NCBI RefSeq assembly: GCF_034190915.1
Contig: NW_026947496.1
Span: 25,700,001 to 25,764,000 of the forward strand
DNA: 64,000 bases
Source: Cavia porcellus
Lineage: Eukaryota; Chordata; Mammalia; Rodentia; Caviidae
Direction: 5' to 3'
The notes beneath the pieces are model-generated. The model did not search any database, was not told the origin of the DNA, and worked only from the letters and a program-made list of their open reading frames with translations. This document shows, in pieces, positions 1 through 10,059 of this stretch (the first letter of the stretch is position 1; every line of letters begins with the position of its first letter). The translations under genes and the position numbers were made by a program.

Positions 1-1490
1 CTTACTTAAACTGCACATCAGAGATCCTGTATATCCCATGAGTTGCTTTAGCATTCATACTCTTTGAATAAGATGAATATAGGAAGCTTGTTTTCATTTG
101 GTTATCATTCATTCCCTCATCCAGTTACTTCTGCAGTCATATTAATCTGCACTCTGGGTGACTCTAGACCCGGGCGGGATGGTGGTGAATTTATAAAGGA
201 GCTTCTTTCCTCTAGTCAAGGGAGGCAGATAGTAAACTAACAAACAGCTAACTGAGCAGGTTTCCGCTAGTTGTGGGTATGAAGAAAGAAAAGAAAGGTG
301 AGCACACAGAGCGATCATTTTGGTTGAAGTGGCTGGGCAGGACTCTGATCTGAGTGATGAGAGGAAATAAGACGTGCAAAGATCTGGGAAGGAACCTTCC
401 AAGCGGAGGAAATGACACGTGCCAAGGGTCTGAGATAGGCCTGAGTTTGTGTCTTCAGAATCCAGAGAGAATCTGGGAATCTCAACATGACAGGAAGTTA
501 GAAAAATGAGTAATAGGAAGAGGGTGGATCACAGGGATCGTTAACCATCTTTGTCTATCTGGTCCCTTGAGCACATCATCTGGCTGGTCTGGGTCTCACT
601 TTCCCCTTCTCTGAAATGAAGAGAGTGAAAATTGCCTCCTGGATTGCTTGAGAAGATTTAGTGTGTTAGTAAGATGATGGTTCTTGGAAAAATATCTGAG
701 ATTTAGTAAGAAATGTACATATTATCTATTATTATTATGTGTGTGCACATTTCCCCTTACCTAACTATTTGTGGCTCTGATGGACTTGTAAAGCTGGAAG
801 AGATTTTAGAAATTACATCAAATCCGATAATTTACAAATGCTTTAACTCAGAGAGCACCAGTGATAGATATAAATTCCCCAAACTGGTAAGGAAATGTTT
901 AGGCTAGAATCTTGGCTCTGAGGCCAAGAGCTCTCTTCCTACTAGACACTACTAGATAATACTGATCTTTAATTCTCAACATAGACTTATCCTCCTCTCT
1001 GTTTGCCTTAACGGAGTATACTTATAATATTGTTGAACCTGGATTTTTCAGTAGGGATTGACTCAATCACCATATTGGTAATGAATTGATAAGCTAGTGA
1101 TTTACTGATTACTGAAAGATATGTGGGTGTAATTTCAATTTTGGCATGAGGTTCAAAGTAGCATTTACCTGCAGTAAAGAGTAATACAGTAATACCCTGT
1201 TTCGCTACGCTTTTTTTTGCGAACAATTTCATTTGCTAAGGGAAGAGTTCAGCAAAATTTTGCTTTCAATTGCAACCCCCTCATTGGGTGATGAACACAA
1301 CTGTGACCATTCCCAGAATCATGGAATGAATTAAGTTCATGAGCTCACTGACCACCATAGATGCTATTTAGTTCATTGTATTCTAGCCAGTGAATTAACC
1401 AATATCAAGATTCAAATACCCCAATAATAGTTTTAACTTTTAAAATATGTTTTCAATTGAGATAAGTAGAGAAACAAATCATTGTATTAC
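1..1490. other. Intergenic, nothing recognised
   Basis: AT-rich sequence with stops in all frames and only short chance open frames (up to about 86 codons). I see no exon-like segment with splice sites and no repeat family I can name. Confidence 0.5.
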
Positions 1491-1494
1491 ATTA

Positions 1495-1620
1495 TCCATT
1501 CATTCATTCCCTAACTCTGCTTTGTACTATTCTAGGTACTGGAGATACAGTGGTAAATAATGTGTGTATGTCAATGCTCATTCTCTTTATATTCTAATCA
1601 GGAGAAGGAGGTAATGAACT
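1495..1620. repeat. Old interspersed repeat, L2-like
   Basis: The segment starts with CATTCATTC, then a tract resembling the common 'tactattctaggtactggagatacagtggtaaat' type of ancient mammalian repeat (broken here by substitutions), ending near 'cattctctttatattctaatcagg'. This resembles the 3' part of LINE2-class repeats. It is diverged and the family call is tentative. Confidence 0.4.
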
Positions 1621-4600
1621 AATAATTTCCTAAGAAAGATAATTTCAGGGTAGTCTCCAAAGTATTTTAAAATTGGGAAATCAGTGACTTGCTTGTCATT
1701 ATGAATAATATTATTATGAATTTTAGCAGTAAGAATGTTATCATTAAAATTAGAAGAACTAATCATCCTTTAAATTACTGACTCATTTAAACAATTTATT
1801 TTTCAACCTTTAGTTTTCTAGCCTAATGTTCTACCAATAGACAAATAAATGCATTTTTATTGCATAAATTCACATGTAGTTATGTTCATGATGTTATAAA
1901 AAATGGGATTAAATTAGTAGGGTAAAAAGGCATTGCTAAAGCATCACGTTAGCAATAAAATTATTTTACCTGAAAGGTATGGTTTGGTATCTTTCATTAA
2001 TTTTAATTTTTCTTATCTATTTCTATACCTTTATAGATCATTTTAGGTAAGGGAAAACTGCTGTGTGGGATGATCTTTTATTCCTATTAGCTTTTTACAC
2101 AGGAAGTCTTTTATCTAGGAAACTTAATTTCTAAGCCATTTTGAACTCATTTATTATAGAAGCAGTGCTTAGCGTGGTTGTTAGGTTCAAACATCGGTCT
2201 GCAGAAATTTATTTCATTGTTTTTGAAGCAGAGAAGTTGCAATTAATGGCGCTCCCCTGAGTTCTGGCCCAGATTGGATTCAAGAAGTAAAAAATGAGGC
2301 GCATTTTTCTCCTCCTCTTCTGAGCACAGGTGTGGGTCCCTTTTAGCCTGGGGACCAGGTGTGATCCCCTTTCTCATCCTCCCGCCCTCTGTGTACATCC
2401 CACTTCCTGACGGCCCAGAGAAATCTTTCTGAACCTTAAAGATTTTTTTTCCTTGTGAAAGATACATGTCCTTGGTTTGCTATTTTACATCTAATGACAG
2501 TGGCCAAAGCAATAATTGAGTAAACAATATGGGTAATTGATTTTTTCAAGAAGTCAAATAGGTATTTCATAGTTTTAGATGATTTCTTTTAATTTTTGTT
2601 CAGATATGTGCTTTTATAAGTCGAAAACATTCTTTCTCAGCGTTCTCTCCTTCTGTTCCTCAACAACACCCTCTGTGGGTCAGAGCTGTGGCCCATGGGC
2701 CCTGAGTTTATAAAATACCCTTGTTTCCTACTTTGGGATGATGTATAGGATTTGAAAATCTGTGGGATTTCATTTAGGGAAAGCTTAGTCCTAGAAAAAA
2801 AAAGAGGCTTAAAAATTATAGCAATATATATTTGGTGGCTTGGGTTCAGCCTGCTGCTGGCATTTGCTTTATTCTCTGTGTTGTCCTTGTGCACTTTGAT
2901 GTCACTTTAGAGAAATATGCTACACAAAGTCCTAACCTAAGTGAAATACAAACAGAAGCAGTATGTCTGTTTCATGCCACTGTAAGACAGTGCATAGGTC
3001 TGCTGCCTGCCAAAAATAAATGGAGTTTATAGTACATTCAACTCCATTGCTCATACGTTTTCATTTCCTTTTCCCAGCTGAATAAATGGGGGGAAAGAGA
3101 AAAAAATTACTATCATAAAAAGTACATTTCCCCCTCTATGCACACTTATGGAGGGACATCTATAAACACAGGCATAAAGCCCAGAGGAAACGAGATATTT
3201 CCGAAATGTTAAGACACTTTGGCTTCCAAGTAAAAATAGTTTGAAAAGGCATTGAGGACATATAAGCAGAAATATTGACATATGGTATGTGATATTTGGC
3301 TGAGTTCATGGAGGACATATGAGCCAGTCTGCAACAGCTCTGCTGGTAATTGTATACCCTGAGAGAGGACTGATTATCTGTCATGCAACACAGAAATCTA
3401 GGGGACTATGGAACCTTAGTGGTCATGCAAAAGCACAGGACTATAGTGACTAAAAATATGAATAAAATTAATGAGACTTTAAAAAAGTAGCCAAATGATT
3501 TAGTTTCTGTTATTGTAACTTCTAAAGGGTATTATTTGCTTAGACTCTATGTAGCCTTAGCAATAATGTGATTTTTCTTTTTGATCAATTTCTCCAGTTG
3601 AATCCTTATCTCCAGGCTGCTCAAAATATGATGTTTATTTGTTCTTTGCAATTTTACCTCTAGGCTTATGTAAATATGTTTACAGCCTTTTAAAAATATA
3701 AGGCTTATGTATTCAGAATGGAGAGCTTGCTTCAGTGCAGGATAAGCTCAAAGTTATACTCACTTAAAAGATAGAGTTTTGAAGAGATAGCCCTATTTAT
3801 TAAATTTCACATTAGGTTGGCATCAGGAAACTTAGTTTCTGTTCCACTTTTGCCATTGAATTTTATGAGAGTAGACAAGTGACAATCATTCTTGGATTTA
3901 TTTATATACCTATTTATACATCTCTAATATTGGAGAGCCATCTAGTTGATGCCTAAGATTCCTTTTTATATGCATATCCACTGGGGATTCATCTCAATGA
4001 GAAATGCTCTTCTTAAATGCCAAGAGCATTGGATAAAATTTCTACAGTATTATATAAATAGTAAAGAAAATACATGAAAAGACTTTTACAGTTATTTTTA
4101 ACTAATCTTGTGACATTGTGGAGACTTCTGTATTAATAATTTTGGAGCCAGGAAGAAAGATGTCACCCTCAAATATGCAATTAGGGTTAGATTCTTGAGG
4201 GTCCATCTTTTATTGAATAACTCAGTAGACAGCTATTTCATTGTCAAAAAACAAGATGGAATTTTCAAGTGAAGAATAATTATTTAGAGCATAGCATGGG
4301 TAGGTAGGAGCTTTTTGTCAGAATTAATAAGGATTGACTCTGGGAACTGGAAGACCTGGGAAACACGAAAATACCCAGGCATGCTGGGGCCACGGAACAA
4401 GTGAATATTGGGGCAAGAGAGATTTGTAGCTAGTAATAGCCTCCAGTGGATAAAATTGGCTATCTCCCAGCAGAAGGGGAGGCAAAAAAAGGTAAATGCA
4501 CAACTCTCTCTTTCTCTACCAACTCTTTGATATCTTGCTGGCATTGACTAGTGACCTAACTTAAGAGAGAGCCAGAGGCTTGAGGGAGGGAGCCAGGAGG

Positions 4601-4690
4601 ACACGGTCTGGGTAAGATCAGTGCCCAAATCCCCAGAACATGTCAGAAAAGGATCAAAGGTTCTTCTAGAGGGCCGAAGAAAGAATCTCA
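1621..4690. other. Intergenic, nothing recognised
   Basis: AT-rich DNA. The short open frames at 2243-2467, 2637-2894, 4284-4544 and 4548-4739 show no family signature, no splice context and no codon bias. I treat them as chance. Confidence 0.5.
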
Positions 4691-4694
4691 GTGT

Positions 4695-5060
4695 GTTTGT
4701 TAGCTTCCCCTCACTGTAGCAAATACATGAGATAATCAACTTATAACAAGAAAAGGTTTATTTAGAGTCAGCATTTTTGAGATTTCAGTCCATGACCGAT
4801 TGGCCCCATTGCTTCTGGGCCTCTTTGGGGCAGCACATAATAGCAGAAACACATTTTAGACCAAAACCGTTCACTAATGGCCAGAAAGTAAAAGAAATGA
4901 AAAGGAAGGGCTTAAAGTATTATTATATTGTTTGTGGTTATATCCTCAGTGACCTAAAGATGTCCTAAAAGTTTAACTGCCTCCCAAAAGCACCACGCTG
5001 GGACCAGTTTTTAACACATTAACCTTTGGAAGATACTTATCTGAACCATAGTAACCACGC
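4695..5060 (-). mobile_element. MaLR (ORR1/MT-like) LTR, antisense
   Basis: On the plus strand this reads 'gagataatcaacttataa', 'ggtttatttagagtcagc', 'tttcagtccatgaccga', then a central part and an end near 'gaaccatagtaacc'. That order matches the reverse complement of rodent MaLR LTRs of the ORR1/MT type. No second LTR or internal part is attached, so it is a solo LTR. A short open frame at 4777-4968 lies inside it and is not a gene. Confidence 0.55.
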
Positions 5061-5670
5061 GCATCTATTAACCTATGCTAGAAAAAGTTCTATCCATTCT
5101 ATTAAAAAGTAGTTATATATTTTGCATAGAAATTTAGAGTGACTTGGCCTGATAAACTTTAACGGAAAAAGTAAACTGAAAGCTGCTTGAGTATCTATGA
5201 TAATATTTTTATCAGGTTTCTAGCTACCTAAATCACTGGTTTATCTGAATCTTTTCAACAGATAGTGTGACCAGACCAAGGTGGGGACCAGAAATTATCA
5301 TACAGTATTGGATTCAGTTTACTGTTGTAAATCTAAACTTATGAGAAATTTTAATCTGTGTTTTGTTTTGATTTGTTTTTGTCTGCTTTTGCTTGTAAAG
5401 AAATGTTGGTCTAAACAAATTAGTTTGAAAATGTTCCTTTTATTTTCTGAAAGAGATTATAAGAAATTTATAATAATTCTTCTTTAGATGTTTGGTAGAC
5501 TTCTACCAATAAAACCATCAGGGACTGAAGATGTGATTTTGTGGAAACTTTATAATTTCAATCTCATCACAGGACAGCTCAGCTTATATTTCTCACTGAG
5601 GTGTAACAGTTTTTGAATTTTAAGGAATGCTTCCTATTTCTGCTAAGTAGGATAAAACTTTTCATAGTAT

Positions 5671-6025
5671 TTTCGTGCTGCTGTAGTTTGGATATAGATT
5701 GGGTATTTGGGTGTGATCAGAAGCTTGGTGGTGGTGTTGTGAAATGTGGGATATTTAAGAGTTGGGGTCTATTGGGAGGTCTTAAGGTCACTGGGGGCTT
5801 GAGGTACTTCTCACAGGAGGGTTGTTTCCAAAGGAGGAACCCTGGTCCTTTCCAGCACTGCTTCCTGGCTGGGGATGTGAATGGTTATACTTACATGTGC
5901 TCCTTCTATTACTGTCCATCATCACTATGAGTCCCTTAATAGAGAAATTTGGACTTGGCTCTTTCTAAGACTGGAGCTGAATAAACTTCCTTTCCCCTCT
6001 TTATACTGGTGTATTTTGTGAGACA
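5671..6025 (+). mobile_element. MaLR-like LTR, sense
   Basis: It begins with 'gctgtagtttggatat', typical of MaLR LTR starts. It ends with 'gctgaataaacttccttt' followed by 'ggtgtattttgtgagac', typical of the poly(A)-signal region and 3' end of MaLR LTRs. The AATAAA inside the end segment would be the LTR poly(A) signal. Its 105-codon open frame (5613-5930) is LTR sequence, not a gene. Confidence 0.6.
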
Positions 6026-6039
6026 CAGCATTTACATTC

Positions 6040-6440
6040 ATTTGGGGGAATGTGTGTGCACACATACATCATATCTTGATCATTTCAATCTTTTTTTCTC
6101 CCTACTTTTCCCTTCCCCTTAATATCCTGCATTGTCTTTCTTAATTCATCTAGCTGCTGACTTGTTTGTTCTTCAAATTTGTCAATCATATTAATGGATG
6201 CTTTATTCAGTTGCTTTCTTACGACTTCTTTAAGTTAGCTTATTCATTTTAGTAATTGTTTCACTCAGTTGCTTGCTGTCTTTTCTTTCACTTCTTCAAT
6301 CATTGTCTCTGTGTTTTGAGTTCTTTATCTGGAAGTTTATCCTCCTCAGTGTCTGTGAGGTCTGTTCTGTGTGGTTCTCTTGTTTCTAACGTCCTGTTCC
6401 CAACCTCCCTCCAGCCTGCCATCTTGGCGACATTCTGAGG
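6040..6440 (-). mobile_element. L1-like fragment, antisense
   Basis: This T-rich tract resembles the antisense of an old L1 5'/ORF1 region ('cacttcttcaatcattgtctc', 'gagttctttatctggaag'). It passes at 6415-6440 into 'cctgccatcttggcgac', which recalls the antisense of an L1 5' end. Assignment is by pattern only. Confidence 0.35.
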
Positions 6441-7150
6441 TCAGGAGCCCGACATCCACCCAGTGCTTTCTCTCCATGCATGAGGCTAGAAGGTGCCTCA
6501 GTTCTGTGTGCTCAGGCTGTGGTTCCTATTAGGCAGAGTGCTTGCATGGGGAGGACATGAGGAGACGGGACATACTCATGGGAAGCCTAATCAGGAGTAC
6601 TGGGCCTGTTTCAGTGTTGGGTGCATGGGTCTCCCTTTGGGTCACAGTGGCCTGAGTGACCTCTCATCCTGTTCAGGTCCTCCTATTGCTCTCCGGCTCT
6701 CGATTCCCACAGTGCCAGTATCAAGGGGCTTGGGCCATCAGCTGGCTCAGGTCGCTGAGGCCACAGGAGGACCTCTGTGTTGGTGGTGGATTGGGCAGCA
6801 CTGAACTGGCTCCTACCTGCCCCAGTGGGACTGGTGTGCTCCAGTGGCAGAGGAGAGATGGCTGCTTTTCTGCCTAGCTGCTCTGCTCTGTACCGGTCTG
6901 CAGTCTTGTCTGGATTCTGCTCCCCCGAAGAGTTCAGTGGCCTATGGTGGAGCTCCATTGCCACCAACCTGGTCGATTGCCTTGCATCCAGCAAGTGTGC
7001 TGCTTTCCAGACCTCATGATGCATTGCCACCAACCTGGTCGATTGCCTTGCATCCAGCAAGTGTGCTGCTTTCCAGACCTCATGATGCAATAAACCAATC
7101 TACATAAACCTCCTTTCCTCTTGAGTAGTCTGTCTTAGATATTTCATCAC
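6440..7150. repeat. GC-rich repeat-derived segment with LTR-like 3' end
   Basis: This island is markedly richer in G+C than its surroundings. It could be an L1 5' UTR in antisense or an LTR body. It ends with 'gcaataaaccaatctac', 'ctcttgagtagtctgtc' and 'atcacagtaacaaaaaatt', which is the 3' end of a MaLR/ERVL LTR. Overlapping open frames on both strands (6493-7107) mirror each other and look like a by-product of high GC and the 66-bp duplication inside it. Confidence 0.4.
6956..7087 (+). repeat. Perfect 66-bp tandem duplication (two copies)
   Basis: Copy 1 is 6956-7021 and copy 2 is 7022-7087. By eye the two are identical, starting CATTGCCACCAACCTGG and ending CAGACCTCATGATG. The unit is 22 codons long, so both strands keep open frames through it. 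The identity implies a recent event. Confidence 0.9.
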
Positions 7151-7732
7151 AGTAACAAAAAATTAACTAACACACTTGTTGACTTTTTTGCAGAATATAT
7201 AACAGACAAACAATTATAGTGTTATTTTCTATTTCACTCCTAAGACTGGTGATACATACTTTTCTCTTTACTTTATCAGTTTTCCTAGAAGTTTATGAAT
7301 TCTACTGATTTTTTTTCCCAAAGAATGAAACTAGTTGCTTGCTTCATTGATTTTTTTCCTATTTTCAGTTTTATTCACCTCTATTCCTCTTGTGGCTTTC
7401 TTTTTCTTCCTTTTCTTAGTTTCCTTAAGTAGAAAATTTGATTACTGAGTTCACACTTTACTTATTTTTAATTTGGTGCTACATATCTTCCTTTAATTAC
7501 TATATTGTATTATATGTAGTTTGATATGTTGCACTTTCATTTTCATTCATTTTTCTGTTTTTTTCTTTTGAGATGTTCTTTGTGATCTATGGATGATGAG
7601 TTGAGAGATTTTCATGTCTCTGCGTTGTTGGTTTTTGGCTTCATTTATGTGGTGGTTGGGTGGAGTACCAAGCTGACTGCCTTTGGGAACCACCTAGCTA
7701 ACCAATGGAGCACTGTTCCCCATGGCTGTGCT

Positions 7733-8165
7733 AATTTACAAGTACTAAAATCATACACAGTGGGCTCTGTGATTATAATGGAACTGTATTAGCTTTCCTG
7801 GTGCTGGAACACCATACCTGACACACACAACTTGTTCTTGTTCCTGTTCTCAGGAGACATAGTGCACACTCAGCTGGCTCTAAAGCAAACACATGGTGAA
7901 CTTTGGGATCTTGCCCTTCATTCCTCTACCTTAGCACTGTTCCCCTGCTCTGTTTTCTGACCACTATGACCTAAGCATCTTTGTTATGCCACACCCTTTC
8001 ACCATGTGTTTGCTTTAGAGCCAGCTGAGTGTGCACTATGTCTCCTGAGAACAGGAACAAGAACAAGTTGTGTGTGTCAGGTATGGTGTTCCAGCACCAG
8101 GAAAGCTAATATAGTTCCATTATAATCACAGAGCCCACTGTGTATGATTTTAGTACTTGTAAATT
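7733..8165. repeat. 168-bp inverted repeat with 97-bp spacer
   Basis: The left arm is 7733-7900 and the right arm 7998-8165. Reading the right arm as its reverse complement gives the left arm with a single mismatch (position 7786, G against the paired A). The arms start AATTTACAAGTACTAAAA and end CAAACACATGGTGAA. The spacer, 7901-7997, is not symmetric. Near-identity means the structure is young. It could fold into a long cruciform or hairpin. Confidence 0.95.
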
Positions 8166-8239
8166 TGTTAAAAAAAAAAAATATGCATGCTTCCATAAAA
8201 CCTATCAACAGCTTACGAGAACTAGTCTTATGACACATG

Positions 8240-8410
8240 ATGAAATGAACAAACACTTTGAAGGGAAAAAAAGGCACTACAGTACTCAGGGCTGATTCCA
8301 TAGTGTCATGATGTGAAATCCAGCAATACTATTAATCTTTGATCACAGTGATTTTAATCTGCTTTGGTTTGTTTAAACTCAACATAAGTGAAGATATGGA
8401 TAAATGCATA
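8240..8410. repeat. Single copy of the ~140-bp element found tandemly at 30.5 kb
   Basis: This shares the order 'aaatgaacaaacactttgaag', 'gctgattccatag', 'gtgaaatccagcaat', 'ttttaatctgctttgg', 'gtgaagatatgg' with the units at 30537-30965. The A-rich run at 8167-8180 lies just upstream. The family is not recognised. Confidence 0.6.
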
Positions 8411-8761
8411 CAAGTTTAAGTGTATAGGATCAATAGCCATATTACTTAGCTTTTATTAGATACTTGAACAGAACTATTTGCAGTCTCCCTTTTTGAATTC
8501 CCTTTTTATATGTTCCACTTTTGTATCTTGAGCAATTATTTGTAAGCGGATAATATGTAAATACAAACTAGTGATTTATTACTGTTCAATATTTTCTGTG
8601 AAAGTATGTACTATTTCTACTTATTTTCTGTTTGGTTTTGTCTTTCTTTCAATAAAAATAAATGAAAAAAATAATAAATAAATTAAAAAAGTAAATTTGT
8701 GCTATGGCTTAGCATACATTTTAACTTCGTACATGTTCCATGTGCACTTGGAAATACACGT

Positions 8762-9135
8762 TGTCATTATCTTAGTCACTTTCCATGTAGCGAGGACAAA
8801 ATACTCAGCACCTGCAGCTTAAAAGAAGGGAGAGTTTCTTGGGCTCACAGTTTGCAGACGTTTCAGTCCAGAGTTGGCTGTCTCCATGGGAGTGCAGTAT
8901 GGCAAAGGAAAAGTTGCTCAGATCATGTTGGTCAGGAATCAGGCAGCATTCAGCAGGAACGAAGGAGGAAGATAAAGCCTTCTAGGTTATGCTGTCAGTG
9001 AGCCACCTCTTCTGCCCAGATCCCACCTGCTAATAGCAAGTCAGTTATAAGCCCTCACAATCTAATCACCTCCCCAAAGGCCCACCTGTAAGCATGTGAG
9101 ACTTTAGGGGAACATCTAGATATCAACCACAGCAG
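8762..9135 (-). mobile_element. MaLR (ORR1/MT-like) LTR, antisense
   Basis: The plus strand shows 'gaagggagagtttcttgggctc', 'gtttcagtccagagttggctg', later 'ccacctgtaagcatgtgag' and the closing 'actttaggggaacatctag' and 'caaccacagcag'. This is the reverse complement of a MaLR-type LTR. It splits the old antisense L1 at 'gcacttggaaatac|...|attgagttctgtatattcc'. The 100-codon frame at 8699-9001 lies in it and is not a gene. Confidence 0.6.
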
Positions 9136-9320
9136 CCATTGAGTTCTGTATATTCCATTTAGATTTTGTTTGATTTAAGCCTTGTATATCTTTGTAGATT
9201 TACTGCCTAGTAGGAATATCAATCCATGAAAAATGGATGTTAAAGCCTTCAGTTATAACTATGTACTTATCCTTTCAAGGCTATAAAGTTTTGCTTCATG
9301 TATTTTGAGGCTTTGTTGTT

Positions 9321-10059
9321 TGGTGTTTATTTATTTATTTATTTTTTTATTTAAAAGGAAAAAGAGAAAAAAAGCAGAACAAAACAAAACAGTGTAAGGG
9401 TACAAGTAATTCAGAACTACAAAAAAAAAAAAAAACCAGTAAGATATCACCAGTTAATAGATTACACGCTATCATCTTAGAAACGGTGTTTCAGGTCACA
9501 GGATCAAAGCATACAAAGTGAACATTCAAACAGTGAGACTGCAAATAGTTGTGTTCAGTAATCCAATAAAAAATATTAATATGGTCATCTATTTAACACA
9601 CCTAAACACCCTTGCTGTTGTATCTTTTAGGGCACTTTTTTTTCCCTCTCTTTATTACAACAAAATTTACACATTTTGGGTTTTATTGCTCCCTTAGATC
9701 TTATTACTTTTTTTTTTGTAAGAGAATAAAATCAAGCATGATAAAACAAAGCTGTCAGTCAAAACCAAGGATAGACATAGCACATGATGTAAAAACAGAG
9801 TACAAGGTTATCAACAATGGTTACCATAATGCCTCTTGCTTCCTTAAGAAGAATTGGCTATCTCATTAGGTATTATAAAGTTAAACAAAACAGTAGAGAA
9901 CAAGACCAGTAAAACCTAAACCTTGTAAACATTACAGAACTTCCAAAGAAGAACAAGACCAATAAAACCTAAACATTGTAAATCTTACAGAACCTCAAAA
10001 GAGGATAATAGTCAACCCAGAATGGGCATCATAGTGAATCTTATTGCCAGTTATTTAGA
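9321..10059 (-). mobile_element. L1 3'-UTR insertion, antisense
   Basis: It starts with a T/TTTA-rich tail (the reverse of an A-rich L1 tail), then 'caaaacaaaacagtgtaagg', 'gggtacaagtaattcag', 'agattacacgctatcatc' and 'caaacagtgagactgcaaat'. The same text in the same order occurs at 43826-44470. Within it, 'aacaagaccagtaaaacct' recurs as 'aacaagaccaataaaacct' about 56 bp later, a local duplication absent from the other copy. It interrupts an older L1 that resumes at about 10060. Confidence 0.75.

Noticed and set aside
6493..7107. Overlapping frames of 73-135 codons on both strands, possible new gene
   Set aside because: They lie in a GC-rich repeat segment and are extended by the exact 66-bp duplication, whose length is a multiple of three. 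No splice or promoter context.
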